Counted from the first letter of the stretch, positions 49,647 through 61,200 are shown. The stretch: 64,000 nucleotides of DNA from Candidatus Vondammii sp. HM_W22 (GCF_022530855.2 NZ_CP099567.1:1364001-1428000), one strand, 5' to 3'. Notes: generated by a model from the letters alone, not told the origin. A program made the numbers and translations.

Positions 49647-50471
49647 CTAAAGACAACTCCCCCGAAGAGGCTCTTTTGCCCGCCTGTAACTCAAATACTC
49701 GGCAGGCATAAAGAGCCGGAAAAAATTATCGCTGGTCAGCTCTTCGACCTGTTCCCTGGTCAAGCCTCTAAGTTCTGCAATCATATCTGCCACATGGATG
49801 ACATATTCCGGCAGGTTTGGTTTGCCGCGATGGGGTACAGGGGCTAGATAGGGTGAATCGGTTTCAAGCAGGATACGGTCTGCCGGCACCCGCTTCGCAA
49901 CGACTCTGAGTTCTTTTGCACTGTTGAAGGTAATGATCCCGGAGAAAGAGATATAGAAACCTAAATCCAGGGCTTTGCGCGCCATATCCCAATCTTCAGT
50001 GAAGCAGTGCATGACGCCGCTAGCTTCATTTGCATGCTCTTCACGCATTATCGCTATGGTGTCTTCCCGTGCTGCCCGGGTATGGATGATGAGTGGTTTT
50101 CCACAGATGCGTGCTGCTGCGATATGATTCCTGAAACGCTCCTGCTGCCAAGTCAAATCACTTTCGCTGTGGAAATAGTCCAGACCAGTTTCACCAATCG
50201 CCACATTTTTCGGGTGCGCGGCAAGTTCAGCCAACTCATCGGGAGACGGTTCGTGCCGCTCCTTGTCATTGGGATGGACTCCCACTGAAATCGATATGCC
50301 GGGGTAATTTTCCACCAGCGCACACATGGATGGATATGTCTCCAGATCGATAGAGGCACAGAGCATATGCGAAATACCCTTCTCTTCTCCAGACTTGATG
50401 AGTTTTTGAAAGCTATTATCGAAAGGCTTCAGATCCAATCGATCCAGGTGACAGTGGGAATCTACCAGCAT
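49647..50471 (-). CDS. TatD-family metal-dependent hydrolase
   Basis: A 274-residue TIM-barrel hydrolase (TatD/YcfH family, 3'-5' DNase activity shown for relatives). Metal ligands are visible: DSHCHLD at 4-10, GETGLDYF, IIHTRAA, HCFTEDW and LLETDSPYLAP. It is the last gene of the pabC-mltG-tmk-holB-pilZ-tatD series, a conserved arrangement. A C-terminal tail of about 15 residues exceeds the usual length slightly. Confidence 0.92.
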   Translation of the reverse strand: MLVDSHCHLDRLDLKPFDNSFQKLIKSGEEKGISHMLCASIDLETYPSMCALVENYPGISISVGVHPNDKERHEPSPDELAELAAHPKNVAIGETGLDYFHSESDLTWQQERFRNHIAAARICGKPLIIHTRAAREDTIAIMREEHANEASGVMHCFTEDWDMARKALDLGFYISFSGIITFNSAKELRVVAKRVPADRILLETDSPYLAPVPHRGKPNLPEYVIHVADMIAELRGLTREQVEELTSDNFFRLFMPAEYLSYRRAKEPLRGSCL

Positions 50472-50511
50472 AGAGTTTCAGCCAAACAAGGGACAAAGAG
50501 CCGGACAGGCG

Positions 50512-50871
50512 CTACATAGTATGAGTAGGACGCTCGGATTTAAGCGCGCCACCAAGATAACCCTCTATTTTATCGCGAGCCATTTCACCACCCTGATCAC
50601 TGAATTGCACACCAATACCTGCTGCCCGGTTACCCTCGGCACCGATTGGAGTAACCCAGATAATTTTTCCGGCAACAGGTATGCGTTCCGTCTCTTCCAT
50701 CAGGGTAAGCAGCATGAAGACCTCATCACCCAGTTTGTATTTCTTATTGGTGGGTATAAACAGCCCACCATTTTTAATGAACTGCACATAGGCCGCATAG
50801 AGGGCGTTCTTATCCTTGATAGTCAGAGACAGTATGCTTTGTCTTGCTGGAGGTATTTTAGTATTTGCCAT
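50512..50871 (-). CDS. pilZ: PilZ-domain protein of type IV pilus biogenesis
   Basis: A 119-residue PilZ-domain protein. It lacks the RxxxR...DxSxxG cyclic-di-GMP motif at its N-terminus, as in the founding PilZ, and has SLTIKDKNALYAAYVQFIKNG, GDEVFMLLTLMEETE and VAGKIIWVTP. Its stop and start abut holB by 1 nt, and holB-pilZ-tatD order is standard. It is needed for type IV pili in relatives; other pilus genes are not in this window. Confidence 0.9.
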   Translation of the reverse strand: MANTKIPPARQSILSLTIKDKNALYAAYVQFIKNGGLFIPTNKKYKLGDEVFMLLTLMEETERIPVAGKIIWVTPIGAEGNRAAGIGVQFSDQGGEMARDKIEGYLGGALKSERPTHTM

Positions 50872-51860
50872 TAATTATTGTTCCCCTTACTCGCCATCAA
50901 AAGCACACCTTCCAAAATCATTTGACTATTCAGTTGTGAGCCCAGTGTACGGATTGCCTGATAAACCCGATCCAGAAATAGGTAGAGCTCTCTTGATTCT
51001 AACTTTAACCCCAGGGCTTGCAAACATTCACGCTGATCCAGGTTTATCAACCCCGGTGATTCTGGAACCATCTTGAGACGAATCATGTCAATAAGCCAGC
51101 CACAAAGCCAGTGTAAAGAGCGGGACAAGTCCTGTTTATTCCAGCGTTCTGCCGCCATCACCGGGTCTTGCTGATGACTCATAACGGCAACAAACTCATC
51201 CAGCATCTTCTTACGCTCACTCAGCGTCTCCGGATCCGCCAGTTTCAAGGCTTCCAGCGGTGCTCCTGAACCAAGCGCAAGCAGCAGTGCCGGATCAGCT
51301 TGCCCAACATGGCCAGAAAGCCACTGAACCGATTGCCGACGATCAGGTGCGCTGAAAGCATACTGCTGACAACGACTGCGAACAGTGGCTAGCAGACGCC
51401 CCGGACGGTTACTGATCAAAATCATTACCGTCCAACTTACCGGCTCTTCAAGGGTTTTCAGCAGACTGTTTACCGCCGCTGTGTTCATTGCATCGGCAGG
51501 TTCAATAATAGTCACCTTGTAACCACCTGATTGGCTGGTCAACGACTCTTTTTCAGTAAATTCCCGAATGGTGTCGATTTTGATCGCTTTTCCCGGCCCT
51601 TCAGGCTCTATCAGGGTAAAGTCCGGGTGGGTGTCGGCCTTAAACAGATGACAACTCTGACAACTGCCGCAGGGCCTCCCACTCTGGTCCGGACTCTTGC
51701 AAAGCAGTGAGGCCGCCAACCTGACAGCAAAACGGTATTTGCCAAGCCCCTGAGTTCCGGTCAGCAACAGCGCATGAGGCAATCTCCCTGATACTTTTGC
51801 TGACAAAAGACGTTTCCAGTTTTGTTCCTGCCAAGGTAATTCAAGCATATAGTCAGTCAC
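50871..51860 (-). CDS. holB: DNA polymerase III subunit delta'
   Basis: Clamp-loader subunit, 329 residues. The AAA+ N-terminal domain has a P-loop-like [15 protein letters not shown], a Zn module built on [38 protein letters not shown] (Walker B/sensor region) and RSRCQQYAF. The C-terminal collar domain follows. It overlaps tmk by 4 nt and pilZ by 1 nt. Confidence 0.93.
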   Translation of the reverse strand: MTDYMLELPWQEQNWKRLLSAKVSGRLPHALLLTGTQGLGKYRFAVRLAASLLCKSPDQSGRPCGSCQSCHLFKADTHPDFTLIEPEGPGKAIKIDTIREFTEKESLTSQSGGYKVTIIEPADAMNTAAVNSLLKTLEEPVSWTVMILISNRPGRLLATVRSRCQQYAFSAPDRRQSVQWLSGHVGQADPALLLALGSGAPLEALKLADPETLSERKKMLDEFVAVMSHQQDPVMAAERWNKQDLSRSLHWLCGWLIDMIRLKMVPESPGLINLDQRECLQALGLKLESRELYLFLDRVYQAIRTLGSQLNSQMILEGVLLMASKGNNN

Positions 51861-52495
51861 TGGCTCTCTGACTGTGCTCTGAAGAACGCCTTCAACACCA
51901 TCTCGATCCGACGCTGCACCTCCTCCAGTGAGGCTGCTGCATTAACCACTTTGACTCTCTCAGGCTCAGCGGCAGCAATTTTCAGATAACTGTTCCTCAC
52001 TTTATCGAAGAATACCATCCCTTCACTCTCGAATCTATCCGGTTCAGAACGTGCTCCTGCCCTTGTCAAGCCGACATCCACTGGTAAGTCCAGCAGTAGA
52101 GTGAGATCAGGTTTCAATCCACCCTGCACCCAGTTTTCCAGTTGTCGAATACGCTCCAAGTCGATTCTGCGTCCTCCCCCCTGATAAGCATATGAAGCAT
52201 CGGTGAAACGATCACAGAGCACCCATTTCCCAAACTCAAGGGCCGGCATAATCTTTCTGGCAAGATGCTCAGCCCGAGCACTGAATATCAGCAGCAGCTC
52301 GGTGTCATCTGCCATACCGGTATGCTTGTGTCCCAGCAACAATTCTCTGATATCTTCACCCAGCGTGGTACCGCCAGGCTCCCGGGTAAATACCACCTGG
52401 TACCCTTCGCTCTCCAACAGGCGGCGGATGAACTCTAGATTGGTGCTCTTGCCGGCACCCTCGCCACCTTCGACTGTAATAAATTTTCCTCTCAT
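51857..52495 (-). CDS. tmk: Thymidylate kinase
   Basis: Phosphorylates dTMP to dTDP. The 212-residue protein has P-loop [10 protein letters not shown] near residues 9-18, the TREPGGT motif, [17 protein letters not shown] (DR motif and lid) and [17 protein letters not shown]. Start ATG 52495 follows mltG by 16 nt. Confidence 0.95.
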   Translation of the reverse strand: MRGKFITVEGGEGAGKSTNLEFIRRLLESEGYQVVFTREPGGTTLGEDIRELLLGHKHTGMADDTELLLIFSARAEHLARKIMPALEFGKWVLCDRFTDASYAYQGGGRRIDLERIRQLENWVQGGLKPDLTLLLDLPVDVGLTRAGARSEPDRFESEGMVFFDKVRNSYLKIAAAEPERVKVVNAAASLEEVQRRIEMVLKAFFRAQSESQ

Positions 52496-52511
52496 AGCTG
52501 ACCGGCTCTGG

Positions 52512-53528
52512 TTAACGTTTCAACTGATATTTGCGCACGGCATTATTATGTTCCCTCAGGGTATTGGAAAAGTAATGCTGCCCACCACTCTTGGCAACAA
52601 AATAGAGGCTTTTCCCTTTCCCAGGGTGCATCACTGCGTGTATGGCATCGCCCCCGGGCATACTGATAGGTGTAGGGGGAAGCCCCTTGTGCACATAAGT
52701 ATTGTAAGGCGTATCACGTTTCAAATCACGGCGCCTGATATTGCCATCGTAAGCCTCACCCATACCGTAGATCACTGTTGGGTCAGTCTGGAGCTTCATT
52801 TCCTTGCGCAGCCGACGGGTAAAAACACCGGCAATCTGAGTGCGCTCGCTCGGGTATCCTGTCTCTTTTTCAACAATCGAGGCGAGAATCAGGGCCTCAT
52901 AGGGGGTTTTTAATGGCACCCCTTTCTCTCTCTTTTCCCACTCCTTTTTTAACCGCTGATCCATTGCCTTATACGCCCGGTTAAGGAATGATATATCGCT
53001 AGTTCCCCGTGGAAACTGGTAGGTATCTGGGAGAAATCGCCCTTCTGGATGTTCATCAGGGTGACCGAGGCGTTGCATAACCTGATCATCTGAAAGCCCT
53101 TCCAGGGTCTGCTTCAACGCTGACTGTTGCCTGATGGCAGAGAGCACCTGCAGAAAATTCCATCCCTCGACAAGCGTGAGTGTATAGCTGGTGACGCTAC
53201 CCGATACCAGCAGTGCCAGTAATGCGTTTGGCGTCATACCTGATTGCAGATGGTATTCACCCGCTTTTATTTTTGCGGCACTCCCTTGCCAGCGGGCAAG
53301 CAGTCGAAAATAGAGTTTACTATCAACCATGCCCTTGTCCATCAGATCGCGAGCTAGGCCAGATAATGAAGTACCCGGCTCCAGAAGGTAATAGACCCCC
53401 TCCTTCGACAACTTCATCGGGGTATTTGCAAACTGCTTGAACTCCATCACGAACCAAGCGATGAGGAGACTTACAGTAATAATCAGCAATCCAGCTATTC
53501 TGTTCAACATTGGAGTTTTACATTGCAA
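52512..53528 (-). CDS. mltG: Endolytic peptidoglycan transglycosylase
   Basis: Cuts nascent glycan strands at the inner membrane. The 338-residue protein has a single membrane anchor ([15 protein letters not shown], about residues 13-27), a LysM-like segment, and the YceG domain with the catalytic Glu in [15 protein letters not shown], then [13 protein letters not shown] and [17 protein letters not shown]. It sits between pabC and tmk as in E. coli. Confidence 0.94.
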   Translation of the reverse strand: MQCKTPMLNRIAGLLIITVSLLIAWFVMEFKQFANTPMKLSKEGVYYLLEPGTSLSGLARDLMDKGMVDSKLYFRLLARWQGSAAKIKAGEYHLQSGMTPNALLALLVSGSVTSYTLTLVEGWNFLQVLSAIRQQSALKQTLEGLSDDQVMQRLGHPDEHPEGRFLPDTYQFPRGTSDISFLNRAYKAMDQRLKKEWEKREKGVPLKTPYEALILASIVEKETGYPSERTQIAGVFTRRLRKEMKLQTDPTVIYGMGEAYDGNIRRRDLKRDTPYNTYVHKGLPPTPISMPGGDAIHAVMHPGKGKSLYFVAKSGGQHYFSNTLREHNNAVRKYQLKR

Positions 53529-53584
53529 CCATCAGTTTCTGTGTGAAAATCTGACCATGGGATACGAATAACACCTCCAATATT

Positions 53585-54403
53585 TCAGCCATGATTAAAC
53601 CCTTGCTCCATAACCGTTTCAATCAGTTGTTTATCAACCGCCTGACTATTCACCCCTTGGCCATCAAGCTCTCGAACCGGCCAGATACCGATGAGTGAGT
53701 TTGTGAGAAAAAGTCCATCTGCCATTCTCAGATCATGCATTGTGATATCTGAAACTACAACAGAAACATCCATTGATTTTGCGATATCGATAACCAGTGC
53801 CCTCATCACTCCGCTGACACCGCATTGCATCAAATCAGGGGTTCTCAATACACCCTCTTTGACGATAAACAGATTGCTTTTTATGCCCTCTATTACCCGG
53901 CCATTCACATCCAGCATCAAACCTTCACTGATCAGAGGATCAGACCACTCTCTTGATGCCAGCACCTGCTCAAGTCGATTCAGGTGCTTTATACCGGCAA
54001 GTGAAGCGTTCCGTCCAAGCCGGTTGGTGCAGGTGCGGATTGCTACACCACGCTGACGGGCATCTTCCTGAAATTCAGGAGCAGGAGAACAGGTGAGAAT
54101 ACGGTTGGGATTTACCTCATCCGGCGGGCGGTAACCACGCCCACCTATCCCTCGGGTAATGATAATTTTAAGCACGCCAGAGTCAGCAGAAGCAATAACA
54201 CGCTCTGCCTCGTCGAACAGTACATTGATATCAGGAGCAGGGAAACCCAATCTCCGGCAACCCTCAAGAAGACGCTGGATATGCCGGTCCCAGAGACAAG
54301 GCAGCCCGCCAGTGATGGCAATGGTTTCAAAAACACCATCTCCATACTGCACGCCTCTGTCCATGACAGAGAGCCGAGAGTCTGTTTTACCATTAATTAA
54401 CAA
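53585..54403 (-). CDS. pabC: 4-amino-4-deoxychorismate lyase
   Basis: PLP enzyme of fold type IV that releases pyruvate to give p-aminobenzoate for folate. The 272-residue protein has MDRGVQYGDGVFETIAI at the N-terminus, the PLP Lys in AGIKHLNRLEQVLA, and EGIKSNLFIVKEGVLRTPDL. It is in the conserved fabF-pabC-mltG context. Confidence 0.93.
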   Translation of the reverse strand: MLINGKTDSRLSVMDRGVQYGDGVFETIAITGGLPCLWDRHIQRLLEGCRRLGFPAPDINVLFDEAERVIASADSGVLKIIITRGIGGRGYRPPDEVNPNRILTCSPAPEFQEDARQRGVAIRTCTNRLGRNASLAGIKHLNRLEQVLASREWSDPLISEGLMLDVNGRVIEGIKSNLFIVKEGVLRTPDLMQCGVSGVMRALVIDIAKSMDVSVVVSDITMHDLRMADGLFLTNSLIGIWPVRELDGQGVNSQAVDKQLIETVMEQGFNHG

Positions 54404-54493
54404 TACGGAGATAATGCCCAGCCAGAATCAGAGAGGCTAAAACAGGTGAAAAAGGCGGGATTCAACACACCCCGCCTTCAGACCTTCTTTATA

Positions 54494-55738
54494 TCAATCC
54501 TGCACCCGGCGCATTACCACTGTTCCATTGGTGCCGCCAAATCCAAATGAGTTGGATATAGCAACATCAATTTCCATCTCTCTGGCCGTGTTTGGAACAT
54601 AATCAAGGTCGCATTCCGGATCCGGGTTCTCCAGATTGATTGTCGGTGGTGCAACCTGATCACGGATTGCCAAAGCAGTGAAAACTGCCTCGGCACCACC
54701 TGCCGCGCCCAGCATATGGCCGGTCATTGATTTGGTGGAGCTGACACAAAGCTTATAGGCATGATCACCAAAGGCACTTTTGATACCCATGGTCTCCGCC
54801 AAATCGCCTGCGGGAGTCGATGTGCCATGGGCATTGATGTAGTTAACCTGGTCGGTGTTGAGGCCTGCATCCTTGAGGGCTGTCAACATACAGTCTCTAG
54901 CACCTTCACCACCTTTCGAAGGAGACGTCATATGGTAGGCATCAGAGTTCATACCAACCCCCACCAGTTCTGCATAGATTTTAGCACCGCGGGCTTTGGC
55001 AATTTCGTACTCTTCCAATACCATAACACCAGCACCATCACTCAGCACAAATCCATCACGGTCTCTATCCCAGGGGCGACTAGCTCTTTCCGGATCGTCA
55101 TTGCGGGTAGATAGTGCTCTGGCAGCGGCAAATCCACCAAGACCTACTGGCGAGGTGGCCATCTCTGCACCACCTGCAACCATCACATCGCTATAGCCAT
55201 GGCGTATCATCCGAGCAGCTTCTCCGATGTTATGGGTACCTGTACTGCAAGCAGAAACGATGGAGTAGTTCGCCCCTTTCAAGCCATATTTGATGGAGAG
55301 GTTGCCTGCAACCATATTGACGATATTTGCAGGAACAAAGAAGGGGGAGATTTTTCTCGGACCACCATCCACATACGATTGATAGCTATTTTCTATGCCG
55401 GTAATACCACCTATTCCTGAACCTACGGCAACACCTATCCGAGCAGTATTCTCGTCAGTGATCTCCAACCCTGCATCTTCAATTGCCTGGCACCCTGCAG
55501 CCAGCCCGTAATGGATAAATTTATCCATTTTACGAGCATCTTTTTTGGTTATGTACTCGGTGATATCAAAACCGTAGATTGGACCGCCAAAGCGGACACT
55601 AAACGGTTCTATATCAAAATGCGTAATCGGCTTAATGCCGCTTTTACCTGCGAGGATGTTATCCCAGGACTCTTTAACCGTGTGCCCTACAGGCGCAACC
55701 ATACCGAGTCCGGTAACCACAACTCTTCTTTGTGCCAT
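54494..55738 (-). CDS. fabF: 3-oxoacyl-ACP synthase II
   Basis: Elongating condensing enzyme of fatty acid synthesis that also controls unsaturated chain elongation. The 414-residue protein has the active-site Cys in [13 protein letters not shown], His in [11 protein letters not shown] and His in [12 protein letters not shown]. It is preceded by a terminator-like hairpin separating it from acpP. Confidence 0.96.
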   Translation of the reverse strand: MAQRRVVVTGLGMVAPVGHTVKESWDNILAGKSGIKPITHFDIEPFSVRFGGPIYGFDITEYITKKDARKMDKFIHYGLAAGCQAIEDAGLEITDENTARIGVAVGSGIGGITGIENSYQSYVDGGPRKISPFFVPANIVNMVAGNLSIKYGLKGANYSIVSACSTGTHNIGEAARMIRHGYSDVMVAGGAEMATSPVGLGGFAAARALSTRNDDPERASRPWDRDRDGFVLSDGAGVMVLEEYEIAKARGAKIYAELVGVGMNSDAYHMTSPSKGGEGARDCMLTALKDAGLNTDQVNYINAHGTSTPAGDLAETMGIKSAFGDHAYKLCVSSTKSMTGHMLGAAGGAEAVFTALAIRDQVAPPTINLENPDPECDLDYVPNTAREMEIDVAISNSFGFGGTNGTVVMRRVQD

Positions 55739-55762
55739 CTGAGGTCTACCCCCTTCTTGGGA

Positions 55763-55809
55763 TAAAAAAGCAAAAGGCCGCAGTCCGCAAATCTACGGAA
55801 TGTGCGGCC
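55763..55809 (-). terminator. Terminator or attenuator between acpP and fabF
   Basis: GGCCGCA pairs with TGCGGCC (55776-55782 with 55803-55809) with a second inner stem TCCG/CGGA, followed on the minus strand by TTTTGCTTTTTT. It would raise acpP over fabF output. Confidence 0.85.
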
Positions 55810-55831
55810 TCGCTCGAATTGGATAAAAAAA

Positions 55832-56065
55832 TCAGCTGTGGGCGTTGATGTAGTCAACAGCCAGTTTTACAGTGGTGATTTTCTCAGCTTCTTCATCTGG
55901 AATCTCCGTCTGGAACTCTTCTTCCAGCTGCATGACCAGCTCTACGGTGTCAAGAGAGTCCGCACTTAGGTCATCCACAAAGGAGGCTTCCAGGGTCACC
56001 TCGTCCTCAGAGACACCCAGCTGTTCAACAACAATCTTCTTAACACGTTCTTCGACAGAGCTCAT
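55832..56065 (-). CDS. acpP: Acyl carrier protein
   Basis: The 77-residue acidic carrier of growing acyl chains. The 4'-phosphopantetheine Ser lies in [12 protein letters not shown] (DSL motif, about residue 37), on a typical four-helix frame ending VDYINAHS. There is a gap of about 180 nt between fabG and acpP, compatible with its own promoter. Confidence 0.97.
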   Translation of the reverse strand: MSSVEERVKKIVVEQLGVSEDEVTLEASFVDDLSADSLDTVELVMQLEEEFQTEIPDEEAEKITTVKLAVDYINAHS

Positions 56066-56245
56066 GTTCTTCTTTCCTCTGAATTAAATGGATGGTCGTT
56101 ACAAACTCGACCGGGAGTATTGTATTCACAAACCTCAAAAGATTAAAGCAAATATTATTTCTCAACAATACTTCTAATTATCTTTTTATATTCAATAAAT
56201 TACAGGTATATATAAAAGCTAATTTATAGGTTTATTTATTAGGGT

Positions 56246-56986
56246 TTACCCCATAAACATCCCGCCATTTACATGAAGAGTCTCTCCTGTGATGTATCCG
56301 GCACCCGGAGAGGCCAGAAAAACAACGGCACCTGCAATTTCTTCAGGGGCACCAAGCCGAGCCAATGGTATGCCTGATAATATCGCTTTCCTCTGCTCTC
56401 CAGTCAGTTCACGGGTCATATCAGTATCAATCATACCGGGCGCTACAGAATTTACCGTAATATTCCTTGGCCCCACTTCCCGGGCAAGAGACTTAGTAAA
56501 TCCGATCATCCCGGCCTTGGCTGCTGCATAGTTACTTTGCCCTGCATTTCCTGTCGACCCAACCACAGACGCAATATTGATGATGCGGCCACCACGGGCT
56601 TTCATCATGGCCCGCAGACAACCCTTGGAGAGGCGGTAGATAGAGGTAAGGTTGGTCTCCAGAATAGAGCCCCACTCCTCCTCTTTCATACGTATCAGCA
56701 AACTGTCACAGGTAATTCCAGCATTGTTCACCAGGATCGTCGGCGCGCCAAACTCTTCGCCAATCGCCTTCAAAGCAGTATCGACCGAGGCCGGCTTGGT
56801 AACATTGAGCAGCATCCCCCTGCCCTTAATATTACCCTTGGCAAACCGTTCGGAAACAGCCTCCGCTCCAGCCTTTGATGTGGCAGTACCAATAACAGTG
56901 GCACCTTGTTTTCCAATGGCATCTGCTATCGCGCTACCAATACCACGACTAGCTCCAGTTACCAGTGCAATTTCATTTTCAAGCAT
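56246..56986 (-). CDS. fabG: 3-oxoacyl-ACP reductase
   Basis: NADPH-dependent SDR that reduces beta-ketoacyl-ACP. About 246 residues from ATG 56986 (MLENEIALVTG), chosen because GGAGAT lies just upstream; the open frame extends back into fabH but that part is not family-like. Motifs: TGASRGIG, NNAGITCD, catalytic YAAAK, and the C-terminal ITGETLHVNGGMFM. Only 41 nt separate it from the fabH stop. fabD, which normally lies in that gap, is missing. Confidence 0.96.
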   Translation of the reverse strand: MLENEIALVTGASRGIGSAIADAIGKQGATVIGTATSKAGAEAVSERFAKGNIKGRGMLLNVTKPASVDTALKAIGEEFGAPTILVNNAGITCDSLLIRMKEEEWGSILETNLTSIYRLSKGCLRAMMKARGGRIINIASVVGSTGNAGQSNYAAAKAGMIGFTKSLAREVGPRNITVNSVAPGMIDTDMTRELTGEQRKAILSGIPLARLGAPEEIAGAVVFLASPGAGYITGETLHVNGGMFMG

Positions 56987-57027
56987 ACCGATCTCCATAA
57001 CAGGATCAGGAGAGTAACTCCTGCTTA

Positions 57028-57996
57028 TTAATACTTCACCAAGGCCGAACCCCAGGTAAAGCCGCCGCCAAAGGCTTCCAGCAGCAGGGTCTCCCCCCAT
57101 TTGATACGCCCATCTCTGACAGCCGCATCCAGGGCGAGTGGCACTGATGCCGCCGAGGTGTTGCCATGTTCTGCTACCGTCACAACCACATGATCCAGCG
57201 ACATACGTAGTTTACGTGCGGTAGCATTGATGATGCGGATATTGGCCTGATGAGGAATCAGCCAGTCGATATCTGCTTTTTCAAGGCCATTTTTCTCCAG
57301 AGTTTCATCGACGATACGACCGAGTGTATTGACTGCCATCTTGAATACTTCATTCCCTTTCATTTCGACAAATGCCGCATTTCCACGCATCTTATCGTAG
57401 CCTTTGGAGACACCATCCGGAACTTGCAGCAAGCTGGCATAATCACCATCGGCATGAAGGTGCGTGGAGAGTATTCCTGGCTCCTCACTGGCCTCTATAA
57501 CCACGGCGCCCGCTCCGTCACCGAACAGTATACAGGTACCCCTATCTGTCCAGTCGATGATGCGAGAGAATGTTTCTGCACCAACAACCAAGGCGCAGCG
57601 TGCTGCGCCTGCTTTGATAAAGTTGTCTGCAACACCCAGCGCGTAAATAAATCCCGTGCAGACTGCCTGTACGTCAAATGCGGCACAGCCATGCATATCC
57701 AGCCGACTCTGCAACAGGCAGGCCGTACTGGGAAACACCTGATCAGGTGTCGAAGTCGCGAGAACAATGAGATCTATATTTTCCAGCTTCTTACCGGCCG
57801 CTTCAATTGCGTGCCGAGCCGCATGTTCAGCCAGATCACAAGTGGTTTCATCGTCTGCTGCAATATGGCGCTTGGCAATCCCGGTACGATCACGAATCCA
57901 CTGATCTGTCGTCTCAACCATTTTTTCGAGATCGTGGTTCGTCAGGATTTTTTCCGGCAGATAACTGCCGGTACCTATGATGCGTGAATAGGTCAT
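57028..57996 (-). CDS. fabH: 3-oxoacyl-ACP synthase III
   Basis: Initiates fatty acid synthesis by joining acetyl-CoA and malonyl-ACP. The 322-residue protein has the catalytic Cys in [13 protein letters not shown], His in IPHQANIRI and Asn in EHGNTSAAS. It overlaps plsX by 4 nt. Confidence 0.96.
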   Translation of the reverse strand: MTYSRIIGTGSYLPEKILTNHDLEKMVETTDQWIRDRTGIAKRHIAADDETTCDLAEHAARHAIEAAGKKLENIDLIVLATSTPDQVFPSTACLLQSRLDMHGCAAFDVQAVCTGFIYALGVADNFIKAGAARCALVVGAETFSRIIDWTDRGTCILFGDGAGAVVIEASEEPGILSTHLHADGDYASLLQVPDGVSKGYDKMRGNAAFVEMKGNEVFKMAVNTLGRIVDETLEKNGLEKADIDWLIPHQANIRIINATARKLRMSLDHVVVTVAEHGNTSAASVPLALDAAVRDGRIKWGETLLLEAFGGGFTWGSALVKY

Positions 57997-59021
57997 CTGC
58001 CAGCCTCTTTATCCAGGTGCGCTCCCACTCTCTGGGCAATTCTTTCCGGGACGTTGTTATAAACCGCCTTTTTTGCCATCTTTATGGCATTCCCAAATGC
58101 CATGATATCCGCACCACCGTGGCTTTTAATGACGATTCCTTTAAGCCCCAACAGGCTGGCACCATTATATCTGCGGGGATCAATTTTTTGGCGCAAGGAA
58201 CTCATCACAGGCATAGCCACCAGAGCGGCCAATTTGGTAAACAGGTTGCGCTTGAATCCTTCCTTCAGGTAATGGCTGATCATCTTTGCCACGCCTTCCG
58301 AACTCTTCAAGGCAACGTTGCCAATGAAGCCATCAGTAACCACCACGTCAACACCGCCCTTATAGACATCGTCACCCTCTACATAGCCAATGTAATTGAG
58401 TGAACCGTTGGACAACAGAGCGTGGGCACCTTTTACCTGCTCATTGCCTTTGATCTCTTCCTGGCCAATATTGAGCAGGCCAACCCGAGGACTGGAGACA
58501 TCTTCGTCGACTGATGAGACCAGTTCGCTCCCCATCACGGCAAATTGAAACAGGTGTTCAGCACTGCAATCCACATTGGCCCCCAGATCCAGCATCCATG
58601 TTCTGCCTTCAATAGAAGGCAATGCAGATATAATCGCGGGTCTATCCACGTTGGGCAGCATCTTGAGGACAAACCGTGATGTTGCCATCAAGGCACCGGT
58701 ATTACCTGCGCTGACACAGGCATCGGCGGTACCCTCTTTCACCAGATTAATCGCAACCCGCATGGATGAATCCTTTTTTCCACGCAGCGCTCTGGACGGC
58801 AGCTCATCCATGGACACCTCTTCAGAAGCAGGCTGAATACGTAGCCGATCACTGGTCCCAACACCATCAAGGTGCTGCCGAATCACTTCCTCACGGCCAA
58901 CCAGAATCAAATTCACATCTAAATCCTGCCGAATAAGGTCGACTGCGGCAGGTACTACAACAGAGGTTCCCTCATCTCCCCCCATGGCATCGAGAGCGAT
59001 AGTAATACGATCATCCATCAA
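57993..59021 (-). CDS. plsX: Phosphate acyltransferase
   Basis: Makes acyl-phosphate from acyl-ACP for phospholipid synthesis. The 342-residue protein carries [20 protein letters not shown] at the start, [19 protein letters not shown] and [17 protein letters not shown]. Upstream lies rpmF, the normal order rpmF-plsX-fabH. Confidence 0.95.
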   Translation of the reverse strand: MMDDRITIALDAMGGDEGTSVVVPAAVDLIRQDLDVNLILVGREEVIRQHLDGVGTSDRLRIQPASEEVSMDELPSRALRGKKDSSMRVAINLVKEGTADACVSAGNTGALMATSRFVLKMLPNVDRPAIISALPSIEGRTWMLDLGANVDCSAEHLFQFAVMGSELVSSVDEDVSSPRVGLLNIGQEEIKGNEQVKGAHALLSNGSLNYIGYVEGDDVYKGGVDVVVTDGFIGNVALKSSEGVAKMISHYLKEGFKRNLFTKLAALVAMPVMSSLRQKIDPRRYNGASLLGLKGIVIKSHGGADIMAFGNAIKMAKKAVYNNVPERIAQRVGAHLDKEAGR

Positions 59022-59130
59022 TCACCGCCAGAAACAGTAGAGGCATTTTTTTAGGCTCAATAACAGACAACCGCCCCAAACGGAGCGGTCGCATGTGTAC
59101 ATACAATATCACTATCCACGACAACGGGGA

Positions 59131-59310
59131 TTATTCGCCCTTACCGGTAGCAACCTTCTGACCACGATAGAAACCATCTGGAGAGACATGATGACGCAGG
59201 TGCGTCTCACCGGAGGTCGGATCAATGGAGAGTGTCTCTGCACTCAGGCTGTCGTGGGAACGGCGCATGCCACGTTTGGAAGGGGTTTTTCGACTCTTCT
59301 GTACTGCCAT
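59131..59310 (-). CDS. rpmF: 50S ribosomal protein L32
   Basis: A 59-residue basic ribosomal protein: [20 protein letters not shown] at the start, then [17 protein letters not shown] before the stop. The Cys zinc ligands of some L32 forms are absent, as in many proteobacteria. It follows yceD by about 26 nt and precedes plsX, the conserved yceD-rpmF-plsX order. Confidence 0.95.
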   Translation of the reverse strand: MAVQKSRKTPSKRGMRRSHDSLSAETLSIDPTSGETHLRHHVSPDGFYRGQKVATGKGE

Positions 59311-59336
59311 GGTTCAAGCTCCTGATAAACACCAAT

Positions 59337-59879
59337 TCAATTTTGTTTGTCTGATTTCAGACCGGCCAAAACGGCAAACGGATTATTCTCATTTGCCGTA
59401 CTCTCTGGTCCCTGCACTTCACCCGCATCTGGAAAGTACGTTTCCAGCTTAACTTCACACACAGCCTCATCATGCATAGGCATATGTGGAATCGCGAGCA
59501 ACAACTCATCTTCCAGCAGATCCATCAGCCGGATCCGACCATCATTCACCAACACCGGATCACAGTCGGGAGACAGTTTTTCAGCCTCTTCAAACACCTC
59601 AATTATCGCCAGATCCATATCAGCATTGACGGGGGCTTTCATTCTCCCCATACAGCGCTGACAGATAAGGGATAACTCTGCCCTGACATTTCCTTTAACA
59701 CGAGCCCGCCTCTTCTCGTCCCGATAAAATTCGAGGCTGAACAGCACCTCCCCCACATCTGCGCTTAACAGCGCTTCGGCTAGGCGCGGCAATTCAGCCA
59801 GCCTAGTCACCCCGGAAAACACTTTTCCCAGGTTGGCGAGACGCCACGGGTCCACATATTCAGGCAAACGTGACGACAT
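59337..59879 (-). CDS. yceD: YceD/DUF177 family protein
   Basis: A 180-residue protein of the DUF177 family, associated with 23S rRNA accumulation in relatives. It has a central CQRCMGRM (CxxC) and an acidic C-terminal half (DLLEDELLLAIPHMPMHDE), ending NPFAVLAGLKSD. It precedes rpmF and is probably co-transcribed with it. Confidence 0.9.
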   Translation of the reverse strand: MSSRLPEYVDPWRLANLGKVFSGVTRLAELPRLAEALLSADVGEVLFSLEFYRDEKRRARVKGNVRAELSLICQRCMGRMKAPVNADMDLAIIEVFEEAEKLSPDCDPVLVNDGRIRLMDLLEDELLLAIPHMPMHDEAVCEVKLETYFPDAGEVQGPESTANENNPFAVLAGLKSDKQN

Positions 59880-60062
59880 AGGCCCGGCATGGTATTACGA
59901 GATGAAGGAAACGTCAAAAAAATAACGGTCGAATATAGGGAGAGGGCACAAAGTATAGAGACAGAGTCTTCAGAGCCCAGGAAGTAAATGAATAATTTCG
60001 TGGCAACGTGATTTCGTGGGTATACCCATACACCCAACCGCACCGGGTCATCGGTGCCTACT

Positions 60063-61196
60063 TCATCCTCCAACAATGGCCAGAAGGACACCCGCAGCCA
60101 CAGCTGAACCAATAACTCCTGCCACGTTAGGACCCATGGCGTGCATCAGCAGGAAGTTATGATGATTCGCTTCCAGACCCACCTTGTTCACCACCCGCGC
60201 AGCCATTGGGACAGCAGAGACACCGGCAGCCCCAATCAGTGGATTCACTTTGCCGCCAGAAAGCTTGTACATCAATTTCCCCATCAAAACACCCGTGGCG
60301 GTGCCGATACAGAAAGCGATGGCGCCTAGCGCCAGAATACCCATGGTATCAAGGGTAAGAAACTTGTCAGCTGAGAGTTTAGAGCCCACTGCCAATCCCA
60401 GGAAAATAGTAACGATATTGATGATCTCATTCTGAGCCGCCAGGCTCAGACGATCGACTACACCGACTTCCCTCAGAATATTACCAAACATCAGCATCCC
60501 GATCAGAGGTGCGGCGGAGGGGAGGAAGAGGATGCAGAGAATCAGCACACTGAATGGAAAGAGTATTTTTTCCAGTTTGCTGATAGGCCTAAGCTGTGAC
60601 ATCACCACCTGACGCTCTTCCTCCGTGGTCAGCGCTTTCATGATCGGCGGCTGAATAATCGGAACCAACGCCATATAGGAGTACGCCGCCACGGCAATGG
60701 CCCCTAGGAGATCGGGTGCTAACCTGGATGCCAGGAAGATTGCCGTTGGCCCATCTGCGCCGCCGATAATGGCAATGGCCGATGCATCAGCCAGGGTAAA
60801 ATCAAAACCCGGAATGTAATTCAGCGTCAGCGCACCCAACAGAGTGGCAAAGATTCCGAATTGTGCCGCAGCACCCAGAAACAGCGTGTATGGACGGGCA
60901 ATCAAGGCACTGAAATCAGTCAGGGCTCCTACCCCCATAAAAATCAATAGCGGAAAGACACCGGTCTCAATACCCACATGGTAGATCATGCCCAGCAGAC
61001 CATCGGGTCCGCCAATCCCGGCCACGGGAATATTGCTGAGAATGGCACCAAATCCGATCGGCAGGAGTAACAGAGGTTCAAAATTTTTGGCCACGGCCAG
61101 ATAGATCAGCAATCCCCCGATCATCATCATGAACAGCTGCCCAAATCCCATATTGGCGATTCCCATGGACTGCCAGAGTGCTTCTGCGGCTTCCAT
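60063..61196 (-). CDS. oadB: Oxaloacetate decarboxylase subunit beta (sodium pump)
   Basis: Integral membrane subunit that decarboxylates carboxybiotin and exports Na+. The 377-residue protein has about nine hydrophobic helices and the signature [19 protein letters not shown], whose Asp is essential for Na+ transport. A second conserved part is [14 protein letters not shown] and [19 protein letters not shown]. It starts 4 nt after oadA and ends the oadGAB operon. Confidence 0.94.
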   Translation of the reverse strand: MEAAEALWQSMGIANMGFGQLFMMMIGGLLIYLAVAKNFEPLLLLPIGFGAILSNIPVAGIGGPDGLLGMIYHVGIETGVFPLLIFMGVGALTDFSALIARPYTLFLGAAAQFGIFATLLGALTLNYIPGFDFTLADASAIAIIGGADGPTAIFLASRLAPDLLGAIAVAAYSYMALVPIIQPPIMKALTTEEERQVVMSQLRPISKLEKILFPFSVLILCILFLPSAAPLIGMLMFGNILREVGVVDRLSLAAQNEIINIVTIFLGLAVGSKLSADKFLTLDTMGILALGAIAFCIGTATGVLMGKLMYKLSGGKVNPLIGAAGVSAVPMAARVVNKVGLEANHHNFLLMHAMGPNVAGVIGSAVAAGVLLAIVGG

Positions 61197-61200
61197 CAGA

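Noticed and set aside
57250-57987. Plus-strand open frame of 245 codons opposite fabH
   Set aside because: Antisense shadow with no recognisable features.
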